DNA of 50,745 nt from Lewinella cohaerens DSM 23179 (GTDB taxonomy: Bacteria > Bacteroidota > Bacteroidia > Chitinophagales > Saprospiraceae): positions 16,348-67,092 of the forward strand of contig NZ_KB903536.1 in the NCBI RefSeq assembly GCF_000379805.1. The letters are read 5' to 3'. The notes under the pieces were generated by a model. That model made no database searches and was not told the DNA's origin. It saw only the letters and a program-made list of their open reading frames with translations. Made by a program: the position numbers and the translations under genes. Of this stretch, positions 1 through 9,605 are shown one piece after another; within the stretch, counting starts at the first letter, position 1; the number at the start of each line of letters is the position of its first letter.

Positions 1-635
1 GTAACTTTACCGTAGCACCAGGCGGCTATGCTGTACGGATGCTCAATGGCGAGCTATACAATGTTGCTGATCCACGTTTAGAAATCTTATTTGGTACAGC
101 AACCGAATACATCGGTATCGACAGCTACGATGATGATGCTCCGGCGAATACGGTCGACTTTTCAGAGACCACGTTCCACAGCCGCGAACAGACGCCTATG
201 TTTATGCTCACTTTTGCAGAGATGAAGTTTATCGAAGCAGAAGCACAACTGGCGCTAGGACAAACTGGCCCGGCTTACGACGCCTACCTCGCTGGTATTC
301 AAGCCAGCATGGACAAATACGGTGTTGATCCGACAGCGGCTGATGCTTACCTCAATGATCCTGTAGTAGCAGTAGGTGCAGCAGCACTGACCAACGAACT
401 GATCATGAAGGAGAAGTACATCGCGCTTTATTTCAACTACGAAGTATGGACCGATATGCGCCGCTACAACTATAGCAGTGACGTTTACCGCAATTTCGTC
501 ATTCCAGATACCGACCTTTTTGGTGGCCCTGCCCAGCGAGCACTTTATCCTACGGACGAGTTTAACCGTAATGGTGCCGAAGTGAGCAAAGTAGTCCGCG
601 ATTTTGAAACACAGATGTGGCGCGACCTCAATTAA
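1..635 (+). CDS. SusD/RagB-like outer-membrane lipoprotein, C-terminal part
   Basis: The reading frame is open from base 3, so the gene begins before the window; 210 residues remain. Visible are a stretch rich in helix-forming residues (FAEMKFIEAEAQLALG), typical of the TPR-like helices of SusD proteins, and the late motif YIALYFNYEVWTDMRRYNY, typical of the SusD-like group 2 (RagB/SusD nutrient-binding) C-terminus. Such proteins sit on the outer membrane and cap a SusC-type TonB-dependent transporter, handing it oligosaccharide or peptide ligands. The SusC partner is expected just upstream, outside the window. A small lipoprotein gene follows after 57 bases and probably belongs to the same operon. 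The ligand cannot be told from this fragment. Confidence 0.85.
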   Translation, partial: NFTVAPGGYAVRMLNGELYNVADPRLEILFGTATEYIGIDSYDDDAPANTVDFSETTFHSREQTPMFMLTFAEMKFIEAEAQLALGQTGPAYDAYLAGIQASMDKYGVDPTAADAYLNDPVVAVGAAALTNELIMKEKYIALYFNYEVWTDMRRYNYSSDVYRNFVIPDTDLFGGPAQRALYPTDEFNRNGAEVSKVVRDFETQMWRDLN

Positions 636-692
636 TTACAAATTTATCGACGATGAGCATTGCTCCTCGTGCTTAATAAAAAGACAATTATT

Positions 693-1130
693 ATGAAATC
701 AATTCATATTAGCCTATTTCTTTCAATTTTGGTTTTAGGCTTTAGCTCTTGCTACGAAGAGCCAGATTGGCTAGCTGACAATACTACGCCAGGAAGCGGC
801 AACTTCCCTGTTATTTCTACTTTTGGGACCTCCAACGGCAGCGAATTCGCTGTCGGTGAAACAGCCCAATTAGACCTGCGTTTCTTTTCAGTAGATGAAA
901 TTGACCGCATTGTTCTTTCCAGCATTATCAATGGAGTAGAAACGGAGGAAGAAACTTTCGCTTATACACCTAACTTCTCGGAAGACAGCCAAACGGATGT
1001 ATTACTCATGAGTTATACCGTACCCACAGGCTTGGCCTCAGATGTAACTACCATTTCGCTCAAGGTAGAGATCATCAATAAAAATGGCTTGACCAGGGAT
1101 AGTAGTGTTGACATCGATATCCTCATGTAA
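693..1130 (+). CDS. Small secreted lipoprotein following susD-like gene
   Basis: A 145-residue protein with a lipoprotein signal (MKSIHISLFLSILVLGFSSC), cysteine at residue 20. The frame extends upstream to a TTG at 660, but the ATG at 693 starts exactly at the signal peptide and is chosen here. The mature part is acidic and rich in beta-branched residues, with alternating hydrophobic strands suggesting one Ig-like beta sandwich; no named domain is recognised. It lies 57 bases after the SusD-like gene and is followed by a strong terminator, so it is probably the last gene of that outer-membrane uptake operon. It may be an accessory surface lipoprotein of the system; that role is inferred only from position. 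Confidence 0.7.
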   Translation: MKSIHISLFLSILVLGFSSCYEEPDWLADNTTPGSGNFPVISTFGTSNGSEFAVGETAQLDLRFFSVDEIDRIVLSSIINGVETEEETFAYTPNFSEDSQTDVLLMSYTVPTGLASDVTTISLKVEIINKNGLTRDSSVDIDILM

Positions 1131-1158
1131 GTAATATTGATGTGATCGTATAAAATAG

Positions 1159-1194
1159 GCTCTCGGACAATTCAATTTGTTCGAGAGCTTTTTT
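1159..1194 (+). terminator. Rho-independent terminator after lipoprotein gene
   Basis: A 12-bp stem with one G-U pair (GCTCTCGGACAA / TTGTTCGAGAGC) and a short loop is followed by TTTTTT. It lies 29 bases after the lipoprotein stop and ends the susD-lipoprotein transcript. Confidence 0.85.
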
Positions 1195-1236
1195 GTGTAA
1201 AACACAGGACTACTGCATCCCTTTGAGCAAAAAAAC

Positions 1237-2445
1237 ATGAGATACTTTGTACTAATTATTACTCTTCTCTCACTGAATTCCCTTAATGCCCAATATGGCA
1301 CCAACTACCAATTTCACTTCACCCTGCGAGATTCAACAACCGGATTTGACAGTACCACCGATGAGCACAAGGTAAAAACCAGTAAAGGGGGCCGTCGTCT
1401 TGTAATAAAAACCAAGGACTACAATTATCATATCTACTCCGAAGCGGGTTATTCCTTATCGGCCCAAGATGGCAAAGTAACCGTCGTCTACGGAGTTATT
1501 CCTCCTCGCGCTCACCTTGAGCTAACCATACAGCGGCGTGGGCACGGTAATAAAGCCGCCTTACATCTGGCCCTCACTTACTTGCAGAAGGACGATTTTT
1601 CGGAATTACATTGGCAACAAGACAGCCTAATACTCGACTTATCCTACCAGAAAAACCTAATAGATTATGAACTTATCACTCCTAAAACAGCAGAAGGCCA
1701 TAGAGACCTCAGCTGTTTTTTGTTGGCCCAATGCCCTCCTACCTGGCAACTTACTCAAAGAGGAATAGACAAAGAAGAAGCCCGCAGAATCCTGAAATTC
1801 AAGCGCATAAAATACCGCCTCGATCATCAAGTTGATAGTTTAATTTCGGCGCACTTTCTCAATGACATTTTTCTGGAACTTTTTGATCTGGAATGCGCCA
1901 CGGGTTACTATCATGCTAATCTTGTGCCGCCACGCAACCATTGTGAGGTCCTTGTAGATACCAGTCTGATGGGGATGAGACAATTGTATAAACTTAAAGC
2001 ACCTCAGCTTACTACACCTTTCTATTTGGACATTCATACGTACGAAGGCTATGGAGCCTATTTTAGCAGTCATTATTTTGGCAAAAAGCGTTTTACCCGC
2101 CATGAATTAAACTTCCTACCTGCGGAAGAGATCAGTCGATTTGCACAAGAGGAATTTCCTGATCTAGACTTTATCGCAGATGAAAATGGCCAGCCCGTTG
2201 CCACCTTGATCTACCTTGCGGAACAACCTCGGAACATTACTGAAAACCATGATTATCCATTTGAACTGCGGGACATTCCTGTGAAAAAAGACACCTCTAA
2301 TTGGCCTGGCACTTTTGCCTATTATCTCCAACGCCCGCTTCCGCAAGTTGGGGACCTTTGTGGATATGAGAACTATTACTTTTATGCACACACGACACGT
2401 TTTATCATGAAAACAGAAAATTATTACGACCTTCTCGACGAATAA
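1237..2445 (+). CDS. Secreted protein of unknown function
   Basis: A 402-residue protein starting with a classical signal peptide (MRYFVLIITLLSLNSLNA, cleavage before QYG). The mature part begins with about 100 residues of predicted beta structure (FHFTLRDSTTGFDS, then repeated short strands) that could be a small sandwich domain. The remainder is mixed and rich in Tyr, His and Glu. It holds only a few scattered cysteines, including one near CEVLVDTSLMG, and no transmembrane segment after the signal. No family is recognised. The next gene, a PLP enzyme, starts 12 bases after its stop, so the two are likely co-transcribed. Nothing in the sequence shows type IX sorting, so it is probably periplasmic. 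Confidence 0.65.
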   Translation: MRYFVLIITLLSLNSLNAQYGTNYQFHFTLRDSTTGFDSTTDEHKVKTSKGGRRLVIKTKDYNYHIYSEAGYSLSAQDGKVTVVYGVIPPRAHLELTIQRRGHGNKAALHLALTYLQKDDFSELHWQQDSLILDLSYQKNLIDYELITPKTAEGHRDLSCFLLAQCPPTWQLTQRGIDKEEARRILKFKRIKYRLDHQVDSLISAHFLNDIFLELFDLECATGYYHANLVPPRNHCEVLVDTSLMGMRQLYKLKAPQLTTPFYLDIHTYEGYGAYFSSHYFGKKRFTRHELNFLPAEEISRFAQEEFPDLDFIADENGQPVATLIYLAEQPRNITENHDYPFELRDIPVKKDTSNWPGTFAYYLQRPLPQVGDLCGYENYYFYAHTTRFIMKTENYYDLLDE

Positions 2446-2457
2446 AAACCGAACGCT

Positions 2458-3543
2458 ATGAATGCGCTACGCGAGCAATACCCTGCTTTAGAAAACTTCA
2501 CTTACCTCAACTCCTGCTCCTCGGGCTTAATGTCCAAGGAGTTACTGGCCTTTCGGCGAAACCTGGATGAAGACTATCAACTTCAGGGGAGTAATTTCCG
2601 GGCGGGGGTGTACGATAAAATCAGGGCAATCAAAGCTGTTATAGCAAACACCTTTGGCGGTAATACTGAAAGGACAGCGCTTATCCCCAGTTGTTCGCAC
2701 GGTATAAATATGGTGCTGGATGCCTTAGCGAATGGCCAAAAGGTGCTGCACCTACCGGGAGATTATCCTTCGATAGTCTGGCCCTTTACAAGCAGAAATT
2801 TTGTCTGTACGACTTTAGTAGTCGAAGGGCCTGACACCTATTCCCTGGAAACGCTAAGTGAGGCCATCGAATCGCAGCACATTGAAATCCTCGCCGTTAG
2901 TGCTGTTCAATATTCCAATGGAGAAATCATTCCTCCTGCTACTTTTCGGGCGCTGAAAGACCGATTTCCTGATTTGCTTATCATCGTTGATGCGACTCAG
3001 TTTCTGGGAATAGCTCCTTTTCATTTTCACGAAAGTGGCATTGATTTGTTGGTTGCCAGTGCCTTCAAATGGTTATGTGCGGGGTATGGTAACGGCGTCT
3101 TGTTCATCAGTGAAGCATTGGAAAAATTACTCAACTCGAAACTCAGGGGCTACAACACCTACAAGAACCCCCGCAAGGAAGGTGAGCCCACCACCGGAGA
3201 GTACTTTGAACCCGGCCATCAGGATTTACTGGCGTTTCAGTCGCTGCGTTTTCAAGTAGAACAGCATCAGGCTATTGGCTACGACCAAATTCAGGCCCAA
3301 ATTCAAAAGGTAAAAAACTATGCTCGGAGGAAAATCGTTGCGGAAACGCCCTACACCATCATCACCTCCGAAGATCCCGGTATGGCATCGGGCATCCTTT
3401 CAGTGGAAGCGCCCCCAAAACTCGTGAAACACCTCAACGAGCAGCAGATCGTATGCTCCTATAATCGAGGCTTGCGCCTGGGGATTCACTTTTACAATAA
3501 TGAAGAAGATATTGATCAGTTGGTGAGGGCGATGAAAGATTAG
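2458..3543 (+). CDS. Class V aminotransferase-like PLP enzyme
   Basis: A 361-residue cytosolic protein of fold-type I PLP enzymes, class V (cysteine desulfurase / isopenicillin N epimerase group). It starts with YPALENFTYLNSCSSG, the usual N-terminal substrate loop. Asp178 in IIVDATQF should bind the pyridine nitrogen, and Lys204 in SAFKWLCAGYGNG should form the Schiff base. The C-terminal small domain runs from about residue 260. The RxGHHC-type loop with the catalytic cysteine of SufS/IscS is not seen; the equivalent region reads FEPGHQDLLAFQSL. A desulfurase role is therefore unlikely, and an aminotransferase, lyase or epimerase acting on an amino acid is more probable. It lies 12 bases after the secreted unknown protein and converges on the efflux operon. 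Confidence 0.85.
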   Translation: MNALREQYPALENFTYLNSCSSGLMSKELLAFRRNLDEDYQLQGSNFRAGVYDKIRAIKAVIANTFGGNTERTALIPSCSHGINMVLDALANGQKVLHLPGDYPSIVWPFTSRNFVCTTLVVEGPDTYSLETLSEAIESQHIEILAVSAVQYSNGEIIPPATFRALKDRFPDLLIIVDATQFLGIAPFHFHESGIDLLVASAFKWLCAGYGNGVLFISEALEKLLNSKLRGYNTYKNPRKEGEPTTGEYFEPGHQDLLAFQSLRFQVEQHQAIGYDQIQAQIQKVKNYARRKIVAETPYTIITSEDPGMASGILSVEAPPKLVKHLNEQQIVCSYNRGLRLGIHFYNNEEDIDQLVRAMKD

Positions 3544-3621
3544 TTCCAGGCTTTTATATAAGATTCTATGTGACTATGTGATAAAAAACTTCCTTTAAGT
3601 GCCTTTGGTGGTTCAATAAAA

Positions 3622-4977
3622 CTACCACCCTCCCTCCAACAAGCTCCCACTCAAGCGTAGCAGCTCCAACTCGCGTTGTTTAGCCAAGAGCTGAGCCTGT
3701 AAAAAACGGGTATTCGCATTGACAACATTGAGCTGAATGAGGCGAAAATCTACATTGGTCAGTGCACCTAATTCGTATTGGCGTTGAGCGATGAACAGGG
3801 CTTCTTGCGCCGCGGCTAGGCTTTGCTGCTCTAGTTCGGTCTGACGAACACGACTTTGCCAGCGGGCGTAGGCCACTTGCAGCGAGGCTTCCGTTTCCAA
3901 GATCAGGTCTTCGGTACGAAGTTGCTCCGTTTCTACCTGAATGAGGCTGTTCTGGCGTTGTGCTTCTTCGCGGCCACCGGAGAAGAGGTTGAAGCGGACG
4001 CGGATGCCATACTCCGGGCCAAAACTACGGCTAGACTCTAGGAAACCGACCTCATTGGCCTGCCTGTTAAAACCAAAGCTACTGTACAGTTCTACCTCGG
4101 GAAACAAGGCGCCTTTGCGTATATCTACCTCACTGATGGCAATGAGTTCCGCCAGCTGTTGTTGGTTCAGGGAGGCATTATTGGTACGGGCGCTTGCCGC
4201 CAGGGCAGGTAGTTCGAGGTTGGGGCTAAGTTGGATACTGTCCGTCGTTTGAATCGGAGTCACCAAGTCGCGGTTGATCAAGCGATTGATAACAATGGTC
4301 AGTTCCTGAATTTGCGCCAGCTGATTGACAATCAGCGCACTGTCTGTATTACAATCTACGCGAGCCAGCTGTACATCCAGCATATTGGCGTTGCCCAATT
4401 CGTAGGAGTGTTCGGTAAAATCCAGGCGTTCCTGCGAAACGTCCAGCGATTCACGATAGGCAGTAAGCAGCTGATTTTCTTGTTGAAGCTGATAGTAAGT
4501 GCTAGCCAGATCCGCTACCGTTTGTTCCATAAAAAAGCGGGTATCGGCTTTGCTCAGCTGTTGCAATTGAGCCAGTTGCTCCTTGCGGGCAAACATTGCC
4601 AGGCCATCAAAAACGATCCAGCTGGCCTCCATGTTTGCGGTAGTAGCGGTACTTTTGGCATTGTTGGCTTCCTGGGAATCACCTGTGAAAAATTGCTGCT
4701 GGGAATTGTTGACGGAAGTGCGGCGCTGTGCCGTGATATTCACCTCGGGGAGCATGCCGGCGTTGCCTCGCGTGTTATTGTTGGCTGCCGTACGTTCCGT
4801 GTTGCGAACTATACGGATTTGGTAATTTTCCTGTAATGCTCGCTCAATGAGTTCGCTGAGACTCAGCTGAATTTCAGCCGACCCAGTTTGGGCCTGCCCT
4901 TGCGTGGTGTAAACAATACCCAGAAATAAAACTGCTCCAGCTATTAGCCCCCTGAAGTTCTGCATATTAATATTCAT
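3622..4977 (-). CDS. TolC-family outer-membrane efflux channel
   Basis: A 451-residue protein with a signal peptide (FRGLIAGAVLFLGIVYTTQGQAQ) and the two homologous halves of the outer-membrane efflux protein family. Long coiled-coil helices are rich in Gln, Leu and Ala (for example LDFTEHSYELGNANMLDVQLA and its counterpart ALFIAQRQYELGALTNVDFR). Such proteins trimerise into a beta barrel plus periplasmic alpha tunnel. The start codon overlaps the stop of the upstream pump gene by one base (TAATG), so the two are translationally coupled. It is the last gene of the marR-adaptor-pump-channel operon and should be the exit duct of that tripartite pump. Confidence 0.93.
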   Translation of the reverse strand: MNINMQNFRGLIAGAVLFLGIVYTTQGQAQTGSAEIQLSLSELIERALQENYQIRIVRNTERTAANNNTRGNAGMLPEVNITAQRRTSVNNSQQQFFTGDSQEANNAKSTATTANMEASWIVFDGLAMFARKEQLAQLQQLSKADTRFFMEQTVADLASTYYQLQQENQLLTAYRESLDVSQERLDFTEHSYELGNANMLDVQLARVDCNTDSALIVNQLAQIQELTIVINRLINRDLVTPIQTTDSIQLSPNLELPALAASARTNNASLNQQQLAELIAISEVDIRKGALFPEVELYSSFGFNRQANEVGFLESSRSFGPEYGIRVRFNLFSGGREEAQRQNSLIQVETEQLRTEDLILETEASLQVAYARWQSRVRQTELEQQSLAAAQEALFIAQRQYELGALTNVDFRLIQLNVVNANTRFLQAQLLAKQRELELLRLSGSLLEGGW

Positions 4978-7900
4978 TATTGTGCGGTCATATCTTCCAA
5001 TAAGGTCTTATCTTTCTTACTGGTAATAAGCGTATAAAGAACGGGGATTACATAAAGCGTCAGTACCAATGAAAACACCAATCCGCCAATGATCGCTACC
5101 CCCATCGGGATACGACTAGTAGACCCGCCTCCCAAGGCAAGAGCTATCGGCATCGCTCCAAGAATGGTGGCCATACTCGTCATCAGAATAGGGCGAAAAC
5201 GCTGAGCCGCCGCATCTACCGCCGCCGCTTCAATACCCAACCCATCCTGGCGGCGCTGGTTGGCAAACTCTACGATCAGGATGCCATTTTTGGTCACAAT
5301 ACCGACGAGGACAATCATCCCAATCTGGCTAAAGATATTCAGGGTGTGATCAAAAAGCCACAGGGCCAAAATAGCTCCACCAATGGCCAAAGGCACTGTA
5401 AGCATAATCGTAAAGGGGTCGCGGAAGCTTTCAAATTGCCCCGATAAAGCGAGGTAAACCAATACCAAGGCCAGCAAGAATGCGAAAACCAAGCTCCCTG
5501 AGCTTTCGCTAAATTCTTTGGAGGTTCCAGCCAAACTGGTGGTATAACTCTCGTCCAGCAAATCCTTGGCGATAGACTCCATTTCTTCAATTCCTTGCCC
5601 GATAGTGATCCCATCTTTAGGGGCAGCCGAGAACGTAGCCGCTGCAAATCGATTGTAGCGATAGAGCTGTGGAGGGCTACTGGCAAAATTGGTTTTTACT
5701 AAATTATCCAACTGGACAGGCTCCCCCAGATCATTGCGAACAGTTATTTTTCCAATATCCCCCGGCTCATCACGCGCGGAACGTATCGCTTCGCCAATGA
5801 CAAAATATTGTTTACCGTCCTTTACAAAATAACCAAAGCGCTGACCACTATAAAGCAGCTGAAGGGTTTGTGCAATATCAGCAACCTCCACCCCCATCTC
5901 GCGGGCTTTATTGCGATCAATCTCAACTGTTAATTCTGGTTTATTGAACTTCAAATCAAGGTCAACGGCATCGAAGACCGGGCTTTCACTGGCTTTCGCC
6001 ATGAACGGTGGGATGATTTCTTTCAACTCCTTGATGGTCGGAGCCTGCACCACAAACTGAATCGGAAGCCCACGGCCACCGCCACTCACCTGGATGGTTT
6101 GTTCCTGCACCACAAAAGAACGGGCAAAATTATAGTCACGCATCTTTTCGCTTAACTCACTGGCCAGTTGCATCTGGCTTTTTTCCCGCTGAGAGGAAGG
6201 CCACAAAGTGAGGCGCACAAAACCACTGTTAATACTATTGGAGGAACCAAAACCAGGAGATGTCACCGACAATAGAGATTCTTTCTCTGGCAAGGTGTCG
6301 GTCATTTCGACAATCTGCTTGATGTAGGCATCCATCATCTCGTAAGAGGTGCCCTCCGGGGCAGTAGAGAAAATCCGTAATCGCCCCTTGTCTTCCAGAG
6401 GTGCCAGCTCGGAAGGAAGCAAACGCCCCACTCCAAAAACCAATGCAATCGACCCCAAAATGATGGCAAAAGAAATCCACTTGTGGTTCATAAAGCCCTG
6501 CAATGAACTTTCGTACCTATTGCCCAATCCTTTGAGACCATCACCGATCCAGTTGCTCAATTTGCTCTTGGGACGGCCTTTTTTCAAAATACGTGAACAC
6601 ATCATAGGTGTCAGGCTCAAACTCACAAAGGAGGAAATGATCACACTTCCCACCACCACTACGCCAAACTCTCGGAATAGACGCCCCGTCACACCCTGAA
6701 GGAAAATTACAGGAAGGAATACCGCGACCAAAGTGATCGTGGTTGAAATTACCGCAAAGAAGATTTCTCGTGATCCCGAAAAAGCAGCCTGCACCCTGTC
6801 CTCGCCTCGCTCTACCTTGGCGTAAATATTCTCCATTACCACGATGGCATCATCGACGACCAATCCGGTAGCAAGTACGACTCCAAGTAACGTGAGGATG
6901 TTGATCGAAAAATCTGCGATATACATGACGAAGAAAGACCCGATCAAGGAGATAGGAATCGCCAATACCGGGATGAGGGTCGTCCGCCAATTTCGCAAAA
7001 AGAAAAAGATCACCAGTACCACTAACCCAAAGGCAATGAAGACCGTTTGCTGAACTTCTTCAATCGCCCGGCGGATACTGATCGTCGTATCCAACGCTAC
7101 CCCGAGTTGAATATCATCGGGCAAGTCCTTCTTAATTTGCTCTACCCGCCGTTTGACTTCATCGACTATTTCAATGTAATTGGAGCCAGGCTGAGGTTGA
7201 ATGGCAATACCGATCATTGGAATGCCGCCATTCCCTCGTAAGAGGCTACGTTCATTTTGTGGTCCAAGGCGGGCTTGCCCTACATCTTTGAGTCGAATCA
7301 GTGCCCCTTCCTTTTTTGCGATAAGCAAGTCATTGAACTCCTCTTCTGTAGACAAGCGACCAAAAGTACGAATGACCAACTCTGTACGGTAGCCTTCAAT
7401 GCGACCAGTAGGTAATTCTACGTTTTGAGACAACAATGCATTACGCACATCCAACGGCGTAAGTTGGAAAGCCGCCAGTCGGTCGGGGTCTAGCGAAAGG
7501 CGCATGGCATAGCGTTTATCTCCCCAAATATTGATCTCACTCACGCCGCGAATAGTTTGCAGACGTTCTTTAAACATATTGAGCCCAATATCAGAGAGTT
7601 CCAGCAAGCTACGTTTTCCACTTTGTACGGTCAAGGCAAAAATCGTCTGCGCATCGGCATCGCTTTTTTGTACAACGGGTGGGTCAGCATCAGGTGGTAA
7701 GCTACGAATGGCTTGTGAGACCTTATCACGAATATCATTCGCGGCATTATCCATATTCACACCAAGGTCAAACTCTACCCGAATCGTACTACGACCATCA
7801 GCACTGATAGAGTTCATGGTATTGATCCCACTTACACTGTTGATTTCTTCTTCGAGCGGCTCTGTAATCTGTGACTCCATGATATCTGCACTAGAGCCCG

Positions 7901-8054
7901 TATAATTAGTCGTCACCGTCACAATCGGAGGATCAACGCTGGGGTATTCTCGGATACCAAGATAACTAAAACCAATGGCCCCGAAGAGTAAAATAACAAT
8001 GGTAAAAACCATAGCCAATACAGGGCGCTGTATGCTTAACGAGGATAGATTCAT
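4977..8054 (-). CDS. RND multidrug efflux pump, inner-membrane permease (HAE1/AcrB-like)
   Basis: A 1025-residue protein of normal length for AcrB-type transporters. The N-terminus (MNLSSLSIQRPVLAMVFTIV) is the first transmembrane helix, followed by a large periplasmic porter loop. The central motif GLVVDDAIVVMENI carries the paired aspartates of helix 4 that relay protons. After the second periplasmic loop come the C-terminal helices with GIVTKNGILIVEFAN. Twelve transmembrane segments are expected. The protein works as a trimer using the proton gradient to expel drugs or other toxic compounds, with the adaptor encoded upstream and the TolC-like channel encoded downstream with a one-base overlap. 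Substrate range cannot be read from sequence. Expression is probably controlled by the MarR regulator that heads the operon. Confidence 0.96.
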   Translation of the reverse strand: MNLSSLSIQRPVLAMVFTIVILLFGAIGFSYLGIREYPSVDPPIVTVTTNYTGSSADIMESQITEPLEEEINSVSGINTMNSISADGRSTIRVEFDLGVNMDNAANDIRDKVSQAIRSLPPDADPPVVQKSDADAQTIFALTVQSGKRSLLELSDIGLNMFKERLQTIRGVSEINIWGDKRYAMRLSLDPDRLAAFQLTPLDVRNALLSQNVELPTGRIEGYRTELVIRTFGRLSTEEEFNDLLIAKKEGALIRLKDVGQARLGPQNERSLLRGNGGIPMIGIAIQPQPGSNYIEIVDEVKRRVEQIKKDLPDDIQLGVALDTTISIRRAIEEVQQTVFIAFGLVVLVIFFFLRNWRTTLIPVLAIPISLIGSFFVMYIADFSINILTLLGVVLATGLVVDDAIVVMENIYAKVERGEDRVQAAFSGSREIFFAVISTTITLVAVFLPVIFLQGVTGRLFREFGVVVVGSVIISSFVSLSLTPMMCSRILKKGRPKSKLSNWIGDGLKGLGNRYESSLQGFMNHKWISFAIILGSIALVFGVGRLLPSELAPLEDKGRLRIFSTAPEGTSYEMMDAYIKQIVEMTDTLPEKESLLSVTSPGFGSSNSINSGFVRLTLWPSSQREKSQMQLASELSEKMRDYNFARSFVVQEQTIQVSGGGRGLPIQFVVQAPTIKELKEIIPPFMAKASESPVFDAVDLDLKFNKPELTVEIDRNKAREMGVEVADIAQTLQLLYSGQRFGYFVKDGKQYFVIGEAIRSARDEPGDIGKITVRNDLGEPVQLDNLVKTNFASSPPQLYRYNRFAAATFSAAPKDGITIGQGIEEMESIAKDLLDESYTTSLAGTSKEFSESSGSLVFAFLLALVLVYLALSGQFESFRDPFTIMLTVPLAIGGAILALWLFDHTLNIFSQIGMIVLVGIVTKNGILIVEFANQRRQDGLGIEAAAVDAAAQRFRPILMTSMATILGAMPIALALGGGSTSRIPMGVAIIGGLVFSLVLTLYVIPVLYTLITSKKDKTLLEDMTAQ

Positions 8055-8058
8055 GAGC

Positions 8059-9120
8059 CTAGTTATCCATTTTTTCGACCACTACTTCATTTCCTGCCTC
8101 CACCTTCATCCCATCTGCAGCCTGCAGGAGGCCTGCTACCATAACGGTGTCGCCAGCACTCAGACCTTCCTGAATCTGTAACAAGCGAGGAAGACGAACC
8201 CCTGGTTTGACGGTCATTGCATGAATGGCTCCTTCTCTGATCTGATAAACGATTTGGTTGTCCAACTGTGGAATGACAGCCTCGGTAGGTAGCAGCAAGG
8301 CATCTGGAATACTATCCAATGTTAGGTTAACTTCCGCAAAAGCACCGGCAATGAGCTTCCCGCTTCGGTTAGGCACACGGGCACGTATGCGAAGGGCACG
8401 GGTAGTTTCGTTGATGACCGGTTCGCTAGCGTAGACGGTACCCTCGTAAGTAGCATCCTGCCCCGCAACGGTGAACCGTACCGACTGGCCGTTTTTGATC
8501 TGGGAGGCATAGCGTTCCGGCACACTGAACTCCAGCTTAAGTGGATCAAGCTGAACCAATCGGGCTACCGGAGCACCTACTTGTAGATAAGCCCCAGGGC
8601 TAACCGACCGCAAGCCTATTTGCCCGCTAAAGGGCGCACGGATGAGCGCATAATCAATCATCACTTCCAGCTCCTGCTGATCGGCTTCGATGGTGGCTAC
8701 CTGTAGGGCGGCGTTATCCACTTCGGCCTGGCTGATGCCTTTAATCTTTAGGAGTTCCTCCTGTCGGGTAAGCGTGGTCTTTGCTGTTTGCAACTGCGCT
8801 TCCAATTTTTGGCGTTGAGCGACCCACTGGCGGTCATCTAGCTTGACCAGTAATTGTCCTTTGGCAACGCGTTCTCCTTCCTCAAAATGGATGCTGGTAA
8901 TCAGTCCCGAAGTTTGGGCACTGAGCATTGCTGACTCACCAGCCATCAAGGTGCCCGTCAGGCTAATTTTATTAGCAATCGGGCGGGCTTCCAAAACCAC
9001 GTAATCCGCTTGCATAACCTTGGCGGGCGTAGCACCGTTACCAACAGCCGCAGCTTTTTCCTTGCAGCCCCCCAATACCAGGATAGAGAAGCCAAGCAAT
9101 AAATAATTAATTATCCTCAT
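8059..9120 (-). CDS. RND efflux periplasmic adaptor lipoprotein (MFP/HlyD-like)
   Basis: The chosen start at 9120 gives 353 residues opening with a lipoprotein signal, MRIINYLLLGFSILVLGGC, so the mature protein is anchored by cysteine 19. An upstream in-frame start at 9156 would put 12 extra residues before the signal and is less likely. The order of domains is classical: first half of the lipoyl domain (SGLITSIHFEEGERVAKGQLL), a coiled-coil hairpin (roughly residues 100-150), second lipoyl half (IRAPFSGQIGLRSVSPGAYL), then the beta-barrel and membrane-proximal domains. It bridges the pump and the channel. Its start overlaps the end of marR by 14 bases, and the pump begins 4 bases after its stop. 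Confidence 0.93.
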   Translation of the reverse strand: MRIINYLLLGFSILVLGGCKEKAAAVGNGATPAKVMQADYVVLEARPIANKISLTGTLMAGESAMLSAQTSGLITSIHFEEGERVAKGQLLVKLDDRQWVAQRQKLEAQLQTAKTTLTRQEELLKIKGISQAEVDNAALQVATIEADQQELEVMIDYALIRAPFSGQIGLRSVSPGAYLQVGAPVARLVQLDPLKLEFSVPERYASQIKNGQSVRFTVAGQDATYEGTVYASEPVINETTRALRIRARVPNRSGKLIAGAFAEVNLTLDSIPDALLLPTEAVIPQLDNQIVYQIREGAIHAMTVKPGVRLPRLLQIQEGLSAGDTVMVAGLLQAADGMKVEAGNEVVVEKMDN

Positions 9121-9592
9121 TATTGGGTACGAAATGAATTTGATATTTATCGTCACCTTCTGATTGTAAGGCTTGAGTCATTCGCTCTAGTGCAACTTCC
9201 AGATTGGTAATACCCAGCGCTAGTGCCTCTTCTATACAAGCTAAATTGCTCTGCTCTGCTGCTTTTTTGATTTCGGGAATCATCGTTTTTGCCTTAGGAG
9301 TTAGCTCCAGTAAATGCGCCCTTCGATCTTTTGGATTCGGAACCCGGCGAATACAATTTTCGCTTTCAAGATAATCTAGCATTCTTACTACAGTAGCCTT
9401 ATCCAGGTAGAGTTCTTCCCCTAACAGGGTTTGATTAATATCTCCTTCATATTGTTCAATTATGACTAATGGATAGTAATAACGCTTTAGCGGCAAGTCT
9501 TTTAATTGCTCTAAAAAGTGATTAGCGTAAGCTTTTGCGAGTTTACTAAAAACCTTACCAAAAGGGGGAGGAAAGTGATTGTTTTCTAACAC
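9107..9592 (-). CDS. MarR-family transcriptional regulator
   Basis: A 161-residue winged-helix protein. The middle holds the recognition region (LLGEELYLDKATVVRMLDYLESENCIRRVPNPKDRRAHLLELT), in which DRRAH is the hallmark of the MarR wing. Flanking helices form the dimer interface. The start appears to be GTG at 9592; no ribosome-binding site is evident, as is usual in this phylum. It heads the efflux operon, and its stop overlaps the start of the adaptor. MarR proteins normally repress their own operon until a ligand binds; a palindrome 14 bases upstream is a good operator candidate. The ligand is probably a pump substrate, by analogy with the family. Confidence 0.92.
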   Translation of the reverse strand: MLENNHFPPPFGKVFSKLAKAYANHFLEQLKDLPLKRYYYPLVIIEQYEGDINQTLLGEELYLDKATVVRMLDYLESENCIRRVPNPKDRRAHLLELTPKAKTMIPEIKKAAEQSNLACIEEALALGITNLEVALERMTQALQSEGDDKYQIHFVPNNEDN

Positions 9593-9605
9593 AATTTAAT
9601 TTTAA

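Noticed and set aside
3544-3621. Weak GGTGGT/ACCACC hairpin between the convergent aminotransferase and tolC genes
   Set aside because: Six base pairs with a large AT-rich loop and no T-run; not enough to call a terminator.
4231-4836. 201-residue frame antisense to the TolC-like gene
   Set aside because: Shadow frame caused by codon bias of the real gene.
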